From positions 19,079 through 83,078 of the forward strand of contig JAHFRU010000014.1 in the NCBI GenBank assembly GCA_023266115.1: a stretch of DNA of 64,000 bases, given 5' to 3'. Shown here in pieces: positions 44,191 through 54,434 of the stretch (position 1 is its first letter; the number at the start of each line of letters is the position of its first letter). The notes under the pieces were generated by a model. It was not told where the DNA came from. It made no database searches and saw only the letters and a program-made list of their open reading frames with translations. A program made the position numbers and the translations under genes. Source of the DNA: Gammaproteobacteria bacterium (GTDB lineage Bacteria > Pseudomonadota > Gammaproteobacteria > VBWC01).

Positions 44191-45588
44191 ATGGCGAATC
44201 AGCGTTTCCGGATTGAAAAAGACAGCCTCGGGGAATTCAGTGTTCCGGAGGACGCCTGGTACGGCGTACAGACCGCGCGCGCCATAGCCAACTTCCCGAT
44301 CAGCGGCCGCCGGCCGGATCGGGATTTCGTCCTCGCGCACATCACGATAAAACGCGCCGCGGCAATCGCCAACCGACAACCCGCCTGGCTGGATGCGCGC
44401 CGCGCCGACGCCATCATGAAGGTCTGCGACCGGATTCTGGCCGGCGAACATCTCGATCAGTTCGTTGTCGACCGCTTTCAGGCGGGCGCCGGCACCAGCC
44501 ACAATATGAACAGCAACGAGGTGATCGCCAATCTCGTCAACGTAGCGCTCGGCGGCCAGCGCGGCACCTATGATCCGGTCAACCCGAACGACCACGTCAA
44601 TATGGGCCAGAGCACCAACGATACGATACCGACGGCGATTCGCCTCGCGGCGCTGGCCAAGCTGCCACGCCTGATTGCTGCGGTTGAAAACATGGCAACG
44701 GAATTCACACGTATCGGCACTGCCGAAGCGGACACGGTCAAGAGCGGCCGCACGCACCTGCAGGATGCGGTGCCAACCACCATCGGCCGGGAGTTCAGCG
44801 CCTACGCGTGGACGCTGACCCGCTGTGCGCGGCGGTTGGCGCTGACGCGCGAACCGCTGTGTTCGATCGGCCTCGGCGGCAGTGCCGCCGGCACCGGCCT
44901 GAACACCTCGCCAGGTTATGCCGAAAAGGCAGCAGCGGAACTGGCGCGCCTCACCGGTGAGGCGATCCATCCGGCCAGCGACATGGCCGCGCAGATGCAG
45001 TCGATGACCGATGTTCAGGGACTGTCGTCGGCGATACGTGATCTGGCGCTGGAGCTGACGCGCATCTCGAATGACATGCGCCTGCTGGCATCGGGACCGC
45101 GCACCGGTATCGGCGAGCTTCGCCTGCCGCCGGTGCAACCGGGCTCAAGCATCATGCCCGGCAAGGTGAATCCGGTGATGTTCGAGATGTTGAACCAGGT
45201 CTGTTATCAGGTCATCGGCCAGGACGCGGCCGTCGCCGCGATGACCGCCGCCGGACAGCTGGAACTGAACGTGATGATGCCGGCGCTGGGCTCGGCGCTG
45301 TTCGATGCGATGGACTGGTTGACCAACGCAATCAATGCCGCCACTGAAAAGAATCTGAAGGGCATCACCGTCGACCGTGGGCGCTGCGCCGAATTTCTGC
45401 ATGCAAGCGTCGGACTGGCAACACTGCTCAACACGCGCATCGGCTATGCAGCCGCGGCCGAGATTGCCAAGGAATCCGAGAAGACTCAAAAGACGGTGCG
45501 CGACATCGTGGCGGCACGCGGCATCATGTCCGCCGCGCAGTTCGATGCGCTGGTGCTGAAGGCGGCGCGTGACGGCAAGATCGAGTAA
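44191..45588 (+). CDS. Aspartase/fumarase-family lyase, probably aspartate ammonia-lyase
   Basis: From the ATG at 44191 the product is 465 residues; GGAG lies 10 bp before it. The superfamily signature 'GSSIMPGKVNPVM' is intact, with the flexible-loop catalytic Ser. 'GQSTNDTIPTAIR', 'SGRTHLQDAVPTTIGREFSAYA' and 'YGVQTARAIANFPISG' are closer to aspartases than to class II fumarases, as is 'MFEMLNQVCYQVIGQD' after the signature. Aspartase removes ammonia from aspartate to give fumarate. A fumarase role cannot be excluded from sequence alone, so no symbol is given. Confidence 0.85.
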   Translation: MANQRFRIEKDSLGEFSVPEDAWYGVQTARAIANFPISGRRPDRDFVLAHITIKRAAAIANRQPAWLDARRADAIMKVCDRILAGEHLDQFVVDRFQAGAGTSHNMNSNEVIANLVNVALGGQRGTYDPVNPNDHVNMGQSTNDTIPTAIRLAALAKLPRLIAAVENMATEFTRIGTAEADTVKSGRTHLQDAVPTTIGREFSAYAWTLTRCARRLALTREPLCSIGLGGSAAGTGLNTSPGYAEKAAAELARLTGEAIHPASDMAAQMQSMTDVQGLSSAIRDLALELTRISNDMRLLASGPRTGIGELRLPPVQPGSSIMPGKVNPVMFEMLNQVCYQVIGQDAAVAAMTAAGQLELNVMMPALGSALFDAMDWLTNAINAATEKNLKGITVDRGRCAEFLHASVGLATLLNTRIGYAAAAEIAKESEKTQKTVRDIVAARGIMSAAQFDALVLKAARDGKIE

Positions 45589-45627
45589 CCGCGCCGTTCT
45601 ATTGCCGTGAGCGGACGCAAGGCGCGG

Positions 45628-46884
45628 CTAATCGGGGACAGTGTTACGGGTGGTCGCACCGCCCGGGTCGTACAGACTTTTCAGGGAAACGCCGAGGATC
45701 GTCGCGTTCTGGCGCGTCACTTCCGATATCACGTCCTGTAACGCGCGGTTCCAGCCGTCGACCCCGACCCAGGCGCCTTTCGGGTCCGGCAACACCATCG
45801 GCTCGACGTCAAACAGATCCTGCATGGTCAGTTCACCGATTTCCCGGGATAACGCCCAGTTACCGCCGTCAGTGCGATGCACGATCTTTTTCGCTTCGAG
45901 ACCGGTCAGCATGCGGGTAAACTGACCGTCCGTAATGCCGCTCTCGCGCTGCACGAGCTGCCCGAGGGACAACGCCCCGCCCTGGCGCCGGGCCTCCCAC
46001 AATCGGCCGACGGTACGGAACATGTTCACCAGCTTGAGATCAGCGGCGACCGCTGCGTCGCCGGATGACAACGAACGGAAATTGATCAGGCAGTAGGTGA
46101 TCTGGGCACCGAACAACACGACCGCCCACGACACATATACCCAGACCAGGAACATCGGTATCGTCGCCAGCGTGCCATAGATAACCGCGTAGGTCGGCAC
46201 GCTGGTGACATAGAACACAAAGGCCTTCTTGGCGCCCTCGAAAAGCACGGCGGCAACCACACCGCCGATAACCGCGTAGCGCCCGGGGATCCTGCAGTTC
46301 GGCACCAACATATAAAGCAGGCATAACGCGCCGGCCGTCGCCAGAAACGGCAACAGGCCAAGCAACCGTCGCTTGACCCCGAACGATGCCTCCACGTCGG
46401 CGATGAACGGCAGTGAGATCAGGTAGGAACTGAGCACCAGGCTGACACCGATCAGCAATGGCCCGAGACTCAGCACTGCCCAGTACACCGTGAAGCGTGT
46501 CAGCGCACTGCGCTTGGCCCGGATGCGGAAGATATCATTCAATGCGCCGTCGATCGTATCCATCAGCATCAACGACGTGAGAATCAGGAATATCGTGCCG
46601 ACCGCCGTGAGCTTGCCGGCCTTGTCGGCGAACTGCTCCATATACGCCTGAACGACCTGTCCCGACGCCGGCACGAAGTTGGAAAAAACGAAGTCCTTTA
46701 TGGTTTCGATCAGATCCTGGAACGCCGGAAACGCCGCCAGTACGGAGATGATGACCGCCATCAACGGCACCAGCGCCAGCAGCGAGGTATAACTCAACGA
46801 CGCGGCGGCACGCAGACCGCGGTCCTGCGTAAACCGGGGGATCGATATTCGCAGCAGTCGAAACAGGCTATTGGCGGTTCTCAT
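45628..46884 (-). CDS. YihY/BrkB family inner-membrane protein
   Basis: The 418-residue protein begins in the family style ('DRGLRAAASLSYTSLLALVPLMAVIISVL') and has six predicted transmembrane helices over residues 30-265. The 'PNCRIPGRYAVIGGVVAAVLFEGAKKAF' segment is diagnostic. The remaining 150 residues form a cytoplasmic domain with a likely winged-helix ('LGQLVQRESGITDGQFTRMLTGLEAKKIVH'), an extension found in part of the family. Function is unknown. The gene is convergent with the lyase gene. Confidence 0.93.
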   Translation of the reverse strand: MRTANSLFRLLRISIPRFTQDRGLRAAASLSYTSLLALVPLMAVIISVLAAFPAFQDLIETIKDFVFSNFVPASGQVVQAYMEQFADKAGKLTAVGTIFLILTSLMLMDTIDGALNDIFRIRAKRSALTRFTVYWAVLSLGPLLIGVSLVLSSYLISLPFIADVEASFGVKRRLLGLLPFLATAGALCLLYMLVPNCRIPGRYAVIGGVVAAVLFEGAKKAFVFYVTSVPTYAVIYGTLATIPMFLVWVYVSWAVVLFGAQITYCLINFRSLSSGDAAVAADLKLVNMFRTVGRLWEARRQGGALSLGQLVQRESGITDGQFTRMLTGLEAKKIVHRTDGGNWALSREIGELTMQDLFDVEPMVLPDPKGAWVGVDGWNRALQDVISEVTRQNATILGVSLKSLYDPGGATTRNTVPD

Positions 46885-47060
46885 CGACGGCCGGACGCGC
46901 TCAAAACACGCACTGGAGTATCGCTGCGTTCGTGTCGAAACCTGTACTGCACGATGCCACCTGGGTACGAATTAATACGGCCTGCCGGCTACCGGGCATA
47001 GACACCGCAAGGAGCGGGATTCGGCTCCACCAGGCACCCGACAATCGTGGCGCGCCGGGA

Positions 47061-47621
47061 TCAGCGTGCCAGCCTGACGACGCGACGCGCCTCGCGCGCC
47101 AGTTGCAGTGCCCGCGTCATATCGCCCTGCGCCGCCAGGTTAACCGACTGTTGCAGCAAACCATCGGCACGCTGGATATCCTCGTTCTCCGTGCCGGCGT
47201 CTGTCATGCCACGCCGTGTTTCGGCAACGATGTTCGCCAGCGTGCGGGCTTTCTGCGCCTGCATCCTGGCCTCAACGGCATCGTTGCGGGCGCGTTTGTA
47301 ATTCATCAGTTCCAGCTGCTGCTGCGCTTCGGTCAGCAACGACTCCGCACGGCCGAGACTGCCGGGCGCTTCGCTTTCCGCACCGGCGTCGCGCGCGGCA
47401 TTGATCGTCTGCCGCGCATCGCTCATCTCCTGGATAGGCGCACTCGCGCAACCGGATAGCCCGGCTGCCAGCAGCGACAGCGCTATAAACCGGACGTATG
47501 GACGCAGGCGGCGGGTTGACGGGGTTCGTCTGCGGCGGCCGGTACGACTGGACTCGGACATCATGGATGCTGGTTTCATGCGGGCCTGGAAAAAACTATC
47601 AATCCCCCTGTAGTCTGTCAA
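47061..47621 (-). CDS. DUF4398 domain lipoprotein
   Basis: The N-terminal part has a hydrophobic stretch and a lipobox 'LSGC' (about residue 58), so the mature part is about 128 residues. It matches DUF4398: 'MSDARQTINAARDAGAE', 'LGRAESLLTEAQQQLELMNYKRARNDAVEARMQAQKAR'. These are helical, Ala/Arg/Glu-rich outer-membrane-anchored proteins of unknown function. The true start is unclear: an ATG at 47565 or 47562 gives a more usual leader than the one at 47621. Confidence 0.8.
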   Translation of the reverse strand: MTDYRGIDSFFQARMKPASMMSESSRTGRRRRTPSTRRLRPYVRFIALSLLAAGLSGCASAPIQEMSDARQTINAARDAGAESEAPGSLGRAESLLTEAQQQLELMNYKRARNDAVEARMQAQKARTLANIVAETRRGMTDAGTENEDIQRADGLLQQSVNLAAQGDMTRALQLAREARRVVRLAR

Positions 47622-47677
47622 GAAAACACGCGATAATACGCGCCATTATCCGATCAAAGCGAAGGTACAGTCACCCC

Positions 47678-48621
<944 letters not shown>

Positions 48622-48636
48622 GCGCGCGCGGCACGG

Positions 48637-49347
48637 CTACTGATCAATGATCGTTTTAACAAACGGTATCGTGAGTCTGCGCTGCGCGATCAGCGAGGTC
48701 TCATCCAGCCGATCCAGCAGCGCAAACAGGTTGCCCGTATCCCGCCGGTAGTGTCGCACCAGAAATGCGGCCACGTCGTCCGGCAATTCCAGACCGCGGC
48801 CGCGCGCGCGCAGCTGCATCGCCTGCATCTTGCCGTCGTCGTCCAGCGCCTTGATCTGACACATCGCCCCCCAGCCCAGACGGGAACGCAGATCCGCCAG
48901 CCGTAGCGGCAGTTGCGCCGGCGCACTGCGGCCAGCGACCACGAGCATTTTATGGTTGTCGCGCATGCGGTTAAACAGATGAAACAGCGCCTCCTCCCAC
49001 GCGGTGTTGCCGGCGACGGTTTCGACGTCATCGACACAGACCGCGCCGAGGGTGTCCATGCCGTTCAGCATGGTCGGCGACACCTCCGGCAATTGCGCCA
49101 ATGGCAGATAGGCCGCCGGTTCGCTCAGCGCTGTGATCTCGCGGCAAACCGCCTGCAACAGATGACTCTTGCCGGCACCGGACTCACCCCACAGGAAAAA
49201 TATCCGTTCATCGGCGCCGTCGATCGCGCGCCTCAGCCAGGCAACCGCCTCACCGTTCTGTCCAGCGATAAAATTTTTGAACGATGCCACCTCCCGCAGG
49301 GCGATGCCCAACGGCAACTGGGGAGATTTCGCGAAATCGACCATCAT
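48637..49347 (-). CDS. hda: DnaA inactivator Hda
   Basis: The 236-residue AAA+ protein is close to E. coli Hda in length. 'QLPLGI' (residues 10-15) is the clamp-binding motif, and Walker A 'GESGAGKS' is at 54-61. 'VCVDDVETVAG' is Walker B and 'LLDRLDETSLIAQRRLTIPFVK' is the C-terminal helical region. With the sliding clamp it hydrolyses DnaA-bound ATP after initiation. It ends the DUF2066-to-hda run. Confidence 0.93.
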   Translation of the reverse strand: MMVDFAKSPQLPLGIALREVASFKNFIAGQNGEAVAWLRRAIDGADERIFFLWGESGAGKSHLLQAVCREITALSEPAAYLPLAQLPEVSPTMLNGMDTLGAVCVDDVETVAGNTAWEEALFHLFNRMRDNHKMLVVAGRSAPAQLPLRLADLRSRLGWGAMCQIKALDDDGKMQAMQLRARGRGLELPDDVAAFLVRHYRRDTGNLFALLDRLDETSLIAQRRLTIPFVKTIIDQ

Positions 49348-49374
49348 GCGTGCTGGCGGATCCGGGACACGGCT

Positions 49375-50433
49375 TCAGGTCTCGTCGCGGTACAGCGCGC
49401 TTTCCTGATATTGCTGGTGCGCGTGGCGTAGCAGCACCATGACCACCGCCGCTACTGGCAGCGCGAACAACACGCCGAAGAAACCGAACAGCTGGCCGCC
49501 GACCATCACGGCGAAGATCACCGCGACCGGATGCAGGCCGATGCGGTCGCCGACCAGATACGGCGTCAGCACCATGCCGTCGAGCAGCTGTCCGACGCCG
49601 AACACCAGGATCACCGGTACCAGATGCAACGCGTCATGGTACTGCGCGACGGACGCGATGCCGGCCATCAACAGGCCGATGATAAAGCCCAGATACGGCA
49701 CAAAACTCAATAGGCCCGCCGTCATACCGATCAACAACGCCAGATCGAGGCCGATCAGCCACAGCCCGGTAGAATAGATCACGCCCAGCGCGATCATGAC
49801 GCTCAACTGCCCGCGCAGAAAGGCGCCGAGCACCTCGTCACAACCGCTTGCCAGCCGCGCGACGGTCGGCAACACACGGCGTGGCACCAGCTCACGCATA
49901 CGCTCGACCAGCGGATCCCACTCACGCATCAGATAAAAGGCGACGACCGGAATCAGCACCAGGTTCGCTACCCCGGCAACGACCAGCATGCCGGATTTCG
50001 ACAATGACTTCATGATACCGGCCGCGACGCCGCCCATCTCGCGCCAGTGGCCGACGATCATCGTTTGCAAGGTCTTCAGATCCAGATCGGCACTGCTAAT
50101 GCCCGTGCGCGCGGCGAGCCATGGCAACACTTGCGTCTGCAACCATTCGACGTAGTCCGGCAGCCTGGTAATCAATACCACCACCTGATGCTCCACCAGC
50201 GGGACCAACAGCAGCAATAACGCCAGCAGCACCAGAATCACGACCAGAAACACCAGCAACACGGCGAGCGTGCGTGGAATCTTGCGCGCCTCCAGCCGGT
50301 CGACCAGCGGATCACACAGATAGGCGAGCAAGGCGCCGACCAGAAACGGCGTCAGTACCGGCGCCAGCACGTACAACAGCACACCGGCGAATCCGGTGAC
50401 GGCCAGGATCATCCAGCGTTGCGAATCCGTCAT
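49375..50433 (-). CDS. AI-2E family transporter (PerM-like permease)
   Basis: The 352-residue protein has about eight transmembrane segments. 'GLLSFVPYLGFIIGLLMAGIASV' and 'LTPYLVGDRIGLHPVAVIFAVMVGGQLFGFFGVLFALPVAAV' are the diagnostic C-terminal half of the family. The name comes from one autoinducer-2 exporter; other members have different substrates, including a role as Na+/H+ antiporters, so the substrate here is unknown. The next gene downstream is hda, 27 bp away. Confidence 0.9.
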   Translation of the reverse strand: MTDSQRWMILAVTGFAGVLLYVLAPVLTPFLVGALLAYLCDPLVDRLEARKIPRTLAVLLVFLVVILVLLALLLLLVPLVEHQVVVLITRLPDYVEWLQTQVLPWLAARTGISSADLDLKTLQTMIVGHWREMGGVAAGIMKSLSKSGMLVVAGVANLVLIPVVAFYLMREWDPLVERMRELVPRRVLPTVARLASGCDEVLGAFLRGQLSVMIALGVIYSTGLWLIGLDLALLIGMTAGLLSFVPYLGFIIGLLMAGIASVAQYHDALHLVPVILVFGVGQLLDGMVLTPYLVGDRIGLHPVAVIFAVMVGGQLFGFFGVLFALPVAAVVMVLLRHAHQQYQESALYRDET

Positions 50434-50473
50434 GGTTTGACACCCGCGGCGCGGACACGTTGGTGCGCCATGG

Positions 50474-51034
50474 TCATTCGGGCCGCGGCTGCCGGCGCGC
50501 CTGCAGCGCGCGGACGCTCCACGTCCAGATATAGTCCACGCCGCTCAGGATCGTGGTAACCAGCACGATCAACGCGCATGCCTTCAATACCGCAGGTGAG
50601 ATCGCGATCAACGCGCTCGAAAGAATCGTCAGCACCAGCAATATCTGCGCCCCAGTGTTGACCTTGCTGACCAGCGTTGGCGCCATATCGAAGCGCCCGA
50701 TCAACAGGTGAAACGCGAGTGCGCCACCGACTATCGCGACATCGCGCAGTATGATCGCCCCCATCAACCACAGCGGCAACATTCCCACCCACCAAAGCGT
50801 AAAATAACTACCCATCAGCAACAACTTGTCGGCGAGCGGGTCGAGTATCGTGCCGATCCGGCTGGCCCAGCCGTAGCGCTTCGCCAGATAGCCGTCGACG
50901 CCGTCCGACGCACCGGCGACGACAAACAGCACCAGCGCCGCCGTAAACTCCCGCTGATAGATCAGCCACATGACCGGCGCAACCAGCAGGATGCGGAATA
51001 CGCTGATGAGGTTCGGAATATCCGCGCGGTTCAT
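50474..51034 (-). CDS. CDP-alcohol phosphatidyltransferase
   Basis: The 186-residue membrane protein has six predicted helices. The catalytic motif D-x2-D-G-x2-A-(K/R)-R-x8-G-x3-D-x3-D is seen in 'SDGVDGYLAKRYGWASRIGTILDPLADK'. The family joins CDP-diacylglycerol to an alcohol; PgsA (glycerol-3-phosphate) is the most likely activity, but cardiolipin-type activity is also possible. It overlaps the DUF2066 stop (ATGA), so expression is coupled. Confidence 0.9.
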   Translation of the reverse strand: MNRADIPNLISVFRILLVAPVMWLIYQREFTAALVLFVVAGASDGVDGYLAKRYGWASRIGTILDPLADKLLLMGSYFTLWWVGMLPLWLMGAIILRDVAIVGGALAFHLLIGRFDMAPTLVSKVNTGAQILLVLTILSSALIAISPAVLKACALIVLVTTILSGVDYIWTWSVRALQARRQPRPE

Positions 51035-52161
51035 GGCAGCAACCGGTACGTCATCTCCTCGCTGGCGGCCGGAACGACTCCGCCGCCAGCGTCAGCGGCG
51101 GCCGCATTTGCGCGCGCGCCGTCGACCACCAGCACGTTGCCAAGCGCGATGGTCTGGCGCAGCCCTTCGCGGCTGCTCTGGATGATTAGCTCGAAAAGCA
51201 CGCTGGACGGCTCGACTCGCGTTACCTGCAGCGACGCGACCGTATCGAGGGAGGCCAGATAGCGGGTGACACGCGCGTAGTCGTCAAGTGCATGGATATC
51301 GCTGACACGCAGCCTGACGGAATCGTTCTCTGCAAGACCGAAGACCTTGGAAAATCGCACGCCGAGCAGATCGGCAGCCTTATCCACCCCCGCGGCCAGC
51401 GCTGCGCTGCGCGTCACGCCGGACGACTCCCACTGATCGCTGTTCCCACCCTGATAAAACCCCCATGTCACCTGCCACCCTGCCGCCGCGTCCTGGCGCA
51501 CACGGCCGACCAGCACCGTATCGGCCTGGTAACGCCGCGACGCCTCGACCAGATTGTGCTGGAACGCGGCCCAGACATCGGCAAAACTGATCGCGAGCTG
51601 GTCTTCCAGATCCATCGCAGGAAATAACAGCGGAATGCCGCGGCGCCCGGCGCGATCCAGCACCGGCCCGCGCCATTCCGGGCTGGTATCGGCGCCGACG
51701 ATATAGCGCTTGCCGGCGGGCTCCTGCACGGCAATCCACGCGACCGTTAACGGCCGCACCCGACCCCATACCGGGAAACCGGCGTCGCGCAACGCCTTGT
51801 TCACCGCCTTCGCGTCAAAATCGACGTGCATGACATGCGTATAGACAGGGTCGAGCGGGTTCCGGGGATCGGCTGCGGGTTGCGCCGCCACCGCTTGATA
51901 GCGATATTGCTGGACGAAATCGCCGGCGCGCTCAATCGTCAGTGCGAGCTTTGGGTGTGTAGCGCTCTTGCGGTCACCGGTCACCTTGACGACGACCTCG
52001 GCCAGCGCCGCCTTGAGCGGTTCGGCACGTTCGGCAGTCCCCTGACCCGTCACCGGAATCTCGGCGTCATACAGATTGTCGGCCTCGACCGCGTAGGCCG
52101 CGGACGCCGGCAACACCGCCAGGCACGCCAGAAGGATTGTCTGTATCCGAGGAATCGTCAT
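51031..52161 (-). CDS. DUF2066 domain periplasmic protein
   Basis: The 376-residue product has a signal peptide ('LACLAVLPASAAYA'). It is the DUF2066 type throughout: 'LYDAEIPVTGQGTAERAEPLKAALAEVVVKVTGD', 'RAGDFVQQYRYQ', 'WRGPVLDRAGRRGIPLLFPAMDLED' and 'GFYQGGNSDQWESSG'. The family is conserved in Gammaproteobacteria beside the purMN and hda genes, and its function is unknown. Here it starts the run with the phosphatidyltransferase, permease and hda. Confidence 0.93.
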   Translation of the reverse strand: MTIPRIQTILLACLAVLPASAAYAVEADNLYDAEIPVTGQGTAERAEPLKAALAEVVVKVTGDRKSATHPKLALTIERAGDFVQQYRYQAVAAQPAADPRNPLDPVYTHVMHVDFDAKAVNKALRDAGFPVWGRVRPLTVAWIAVQEPAGKRYIVGADTSPEWRGPVLDRAGRRGIPLLFPAMDLEDQLAISFADVWAAFQHNLVEASRRYQADTVLVGRVRQDAAAGWQVTWGFYQGGNSDQWESSGVTRSAALAAGVDKAADLLGVRFSKVFGLAENDSVRLRVSDIHALDDYARVTRYLASLDTVASLQVTRVEPSSVLFELIIQSSREGLRQTIALGNVLVVDGARANAAAADAGGGVVPAASEEMTYRLLP

Positions 52162-52284
52162 AGTGAAATATCCATTATACCCATGCCATCACGTCACATG
52201 AACGCGCTGCGCGCGCGATCCGCAGCACTATACCTAATTATAGGGATATGAACGCGACTGCGTGGACAAAATCACCACCGCCGG

Positions 52285-53646
52285 TCAGCGGCGCGGCAGT
52301 ACGACGGTAATTCTCGCACCGCCCAGCGGGCCGGCACCGATCTCGAATTTACCGCCGTAGATCCGCACAATATCGTCGACGATCGCCAGCCCGATGCCGT
52401 GGCCGCCTTCCGCGCTTTCCGCGCGCACGCCCCGGCGGCGCACGTCACGTTCGGCCGCCGCCGAAATGCCCGGGCCATCGTCTTCGACGATCAACATCAG
52501 CCCGGCGGCACGACCGGCAGCGGCGCCATCCGCGGCCGCCCGGACGTCTACCCGGTGCCGGCACCATTTGTACGCGTTATCGAGCAGGTTGCCGATGACC
52601 TCGAACAAATCGCTTTCGTCACCATGGAATTCACAGGCCGGATCAACCTGCACCTCGCAGACCACGCCTTTATCGGAATATACCTTGTCGAGCGCGCCGG
52701 CCACCTTGCGGGCGATCTGTTCGACGTTGACCGGGGACCCGAGCACGGTGCCGCCGGAGGCGGCGGCGCGCCGCAACTGATAGTCCACCGTCCGGGACAT
52801 ACGGTCGACCTGCTCCTGAACCGTATCGGCAAGCTCCTGCACGCCGTTGCGGTCCTCGACCGCACCGCGCAGCACCGCGAGCGGCGTCTTCAGACTATGG
52901 GCAAGATCGCCGAGGCGGTGGCGGTAGCGCTCCAGGTGAGCGCGACTGGATTCGATCAGCGCATTGATATTATCGGTCAGTGGTCGTAATTCGGCGGGAT
53001 AGCGCCCGGCCAGTTCGGTCTGCTTGCCCTGCTCGATCAAGGCGAGGTCATCGGCCGCCCGACGCAGCGGCGTCAGACTCCAGCGCAGAATTGTCCCCTG
53101 CACCGCCAGCAGCATGATGGCAACGGCGGCCAGCCAGCCCCACAGCTGCTGGCGAAAACCACTGATCCTGCTCCGATGGTCGTTCAGGTCTTCCGCGACG
53201 CTGAACGTATAACCGCCGTGCGGACCAGCGGTCGCATCCCAGGTAACGCCAAGACTGTATACCTGCACCACGGTTCCATCGGAGACGTTCAGCTCCCGGA
53301 ACAGCGTCTCACCGCGACCCAGGCCGGAAGGGAACGGTATGGATAACGACTCCATCGACGGCGAGCGCCACATCTGCTGGCCGTCGTTGCTCATGAAAAA
53401 CGCGAACAGGTCCGAACCCGGAATGAAGAAACGCACTTCGGGCAACGCGTTCGTCAACCGCGTAATGCCGTCTTCGCCCTGCTCCGATGCGGCGACCAGC
53501 GCATTGACATCACCTCGCAAACGATCCTTCAACGCCTGCTCGGCGCTGACGCTGTAGGCATGGTCCAGCGTCAATCCGGTGATGCCGAAGAACAACGCCA
53601 GCACCAGACTGGCGGCGATCAGGAGACGGGCCCGCAGCGAGAACAT
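52285..53646 (-). CDS. PhoQ-like sensor histidine kinase
   Basis: The 453-residue protein has two transmembrane helices (about 8-28 and 168-187) enclosing a 140-residue periplasmic sensor. A HAMP-like linker leads to the kinase core: 'HRLGDLAHSLKTPLAVL' has His250, and 'EVIGNLLDNAYKWCR', 'VEDDGPGI' and 'GGHGIGLAIVDDIVRIYGG' are the N, G1 and G2 boxes. The H-box 'AHSLKTPL' and the length fit the PhoQ group. The ligand is not shown. It overlaps the regulator stop by one base. Confidence 0.92.
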   Translation of the reverse strand: MFSLRARLLIAASLVLALFFGITGLTLDHAYSVSAEQALKDRLRGDVNALVAASEQGEDGITRLTNALPEVRFFIPGSDLFAFFMSNDGQQMWRSPSMESLSIPFPSGLGRGETLFRELNVSDGTVVQVYSLGVTWDATAGPHGGYTFSVAEDLNDHRSRISGFRQQLWGWLAAVAIMLLAVQGTILRWSLTPLRRAADDLALIEQGKQTELAGRYPAELRPLTDNINALIESSRAHLERYRHRLGDLAHSLKTPLAVLRGAVEDRNGVQELADTVQEQVDRMSRTVDYQLRRAAASGGTVLGSPVNVEQIARKVAGALDKVYSDKGVVCEVQVDPACEFHGDESDLFEVIGNLLDNAYKWCRHRVDVRAAADGAAAGRAAGLMLIVEDDGPGISAAAERDVRRRGVRAESAEGGHGIGLAIVDDIVRIYGGKFEIGAGPLGGARITVVLPRR

Positions 53647-54332
53647 CAGTCGCTGGCGGCGCGCGGCAACGTCAGCCGGTAACCGCTGCCACGCAGTGTT
53701 TCAATCGGGTTGAGGACGCCGTCCGGATCGAGCTTGGACCGCAGCCGCCGAATGAACACCTCGATAACGTTGCTGTCGCGATCGAAATCCTGTGCGTACA
53801 GATGCTCGGTCAACTCGGCCTTCGACACCACCTTGCCGGCGTTCATCATCAGATACTGCAGCGTGCGGAACTCGAACGCGGTCAGTTCGATGCCGCGATC
53901 ACCAACGGCCACTTCCCTGGTCGTGGTATTTACACTCAGCGGACCGCACCGCAGCTCGGGCTGCGTCCAGCCGGCGGCGCGGCGTAACAGTGCATTCAGC
54001 CGCGCCAGCAATTCCTCGATACGGAACGGCTTGACCATGTAGTCGTCGGCACCGGCCTCCAGACCTTCGACCTTCTCTTCCCAGCGCGCGCGCGCCGTCA
54101 GAATCAGAATCGGAAACGACCGTCCTTCCTTGCGCAACCGCCTGATCACCTCGATGCCGGACAGTGTCGGCAGGCCGAGGTCGACCACCGCGATATCAAA
54201 CGGATATTCATTGCCGAGATACAGCCCGTCCTCACCGTTCGCCGCGCCATCGACCGCGTAGCCCTCCTTCCCGAGACGCTTGATCAGCTGCTCGCGCAAC
54301 TCCGTTTCATCCTCGACGACCAGTACTCGCAT
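53646..54332 (-). CDS. PhoP-like OmpR-family response regulator
   Basis: The 228-residue regulator has a receiver domain with the acidic pair at residues 7-8, phospho-acceptor Asp51 in 'VVDLGLP', and Lys101 in 'YMVKPF'. The C-terminal winged-helix (about 125-222) includes 'AFEFRTLQYLMMNAGKVVSKAELTEHLY', 'SNVIEVFIRRLRSKLD' and 'IETLRGSGYRL'. It should bind direct repeats upstream of its targets when phosphorylated. It is the partner of the adjoining kinase. Confidence 0.95.
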   Translation of the reverse strand: MRVLVVEDETELREQLIKRLGKEGYAVDGAANGEDGLYLGNEYPFDIAVVDLGLPTLSGIEVIRRLRKEGRSFPILILTARARWEEKVEGLEAGADDYMVKPFRIEELLARLNALLRRAAGWTQPELRCGPLSVNTTTREVAVGDRGIELTAFEFRTLQYLMMNAGKVVSKAELTEHLYAQDFDRDSNVIEVFIRRLRSKLDPDGVLNPIETLRGSGYRLTLPRAASD

Positions 54333-54434
54333 GCGTTAGGGCTCTCCGGAGACACCGTGACCAGTGCACCATTTAAACGGCAGAACGGCGCTAACGCAAC
54401 CTTCGGGCGATGCCCCGCTGCCGACGCACGCCGC

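Noticed and set aside
45589..45627. Inverted repeat ccgcgcc...ggcgcgg as a two-way terminator between the lyase and YihY genes
   Set aside because: The loop is long (about 25 bases) and there is no T-run on either strand.
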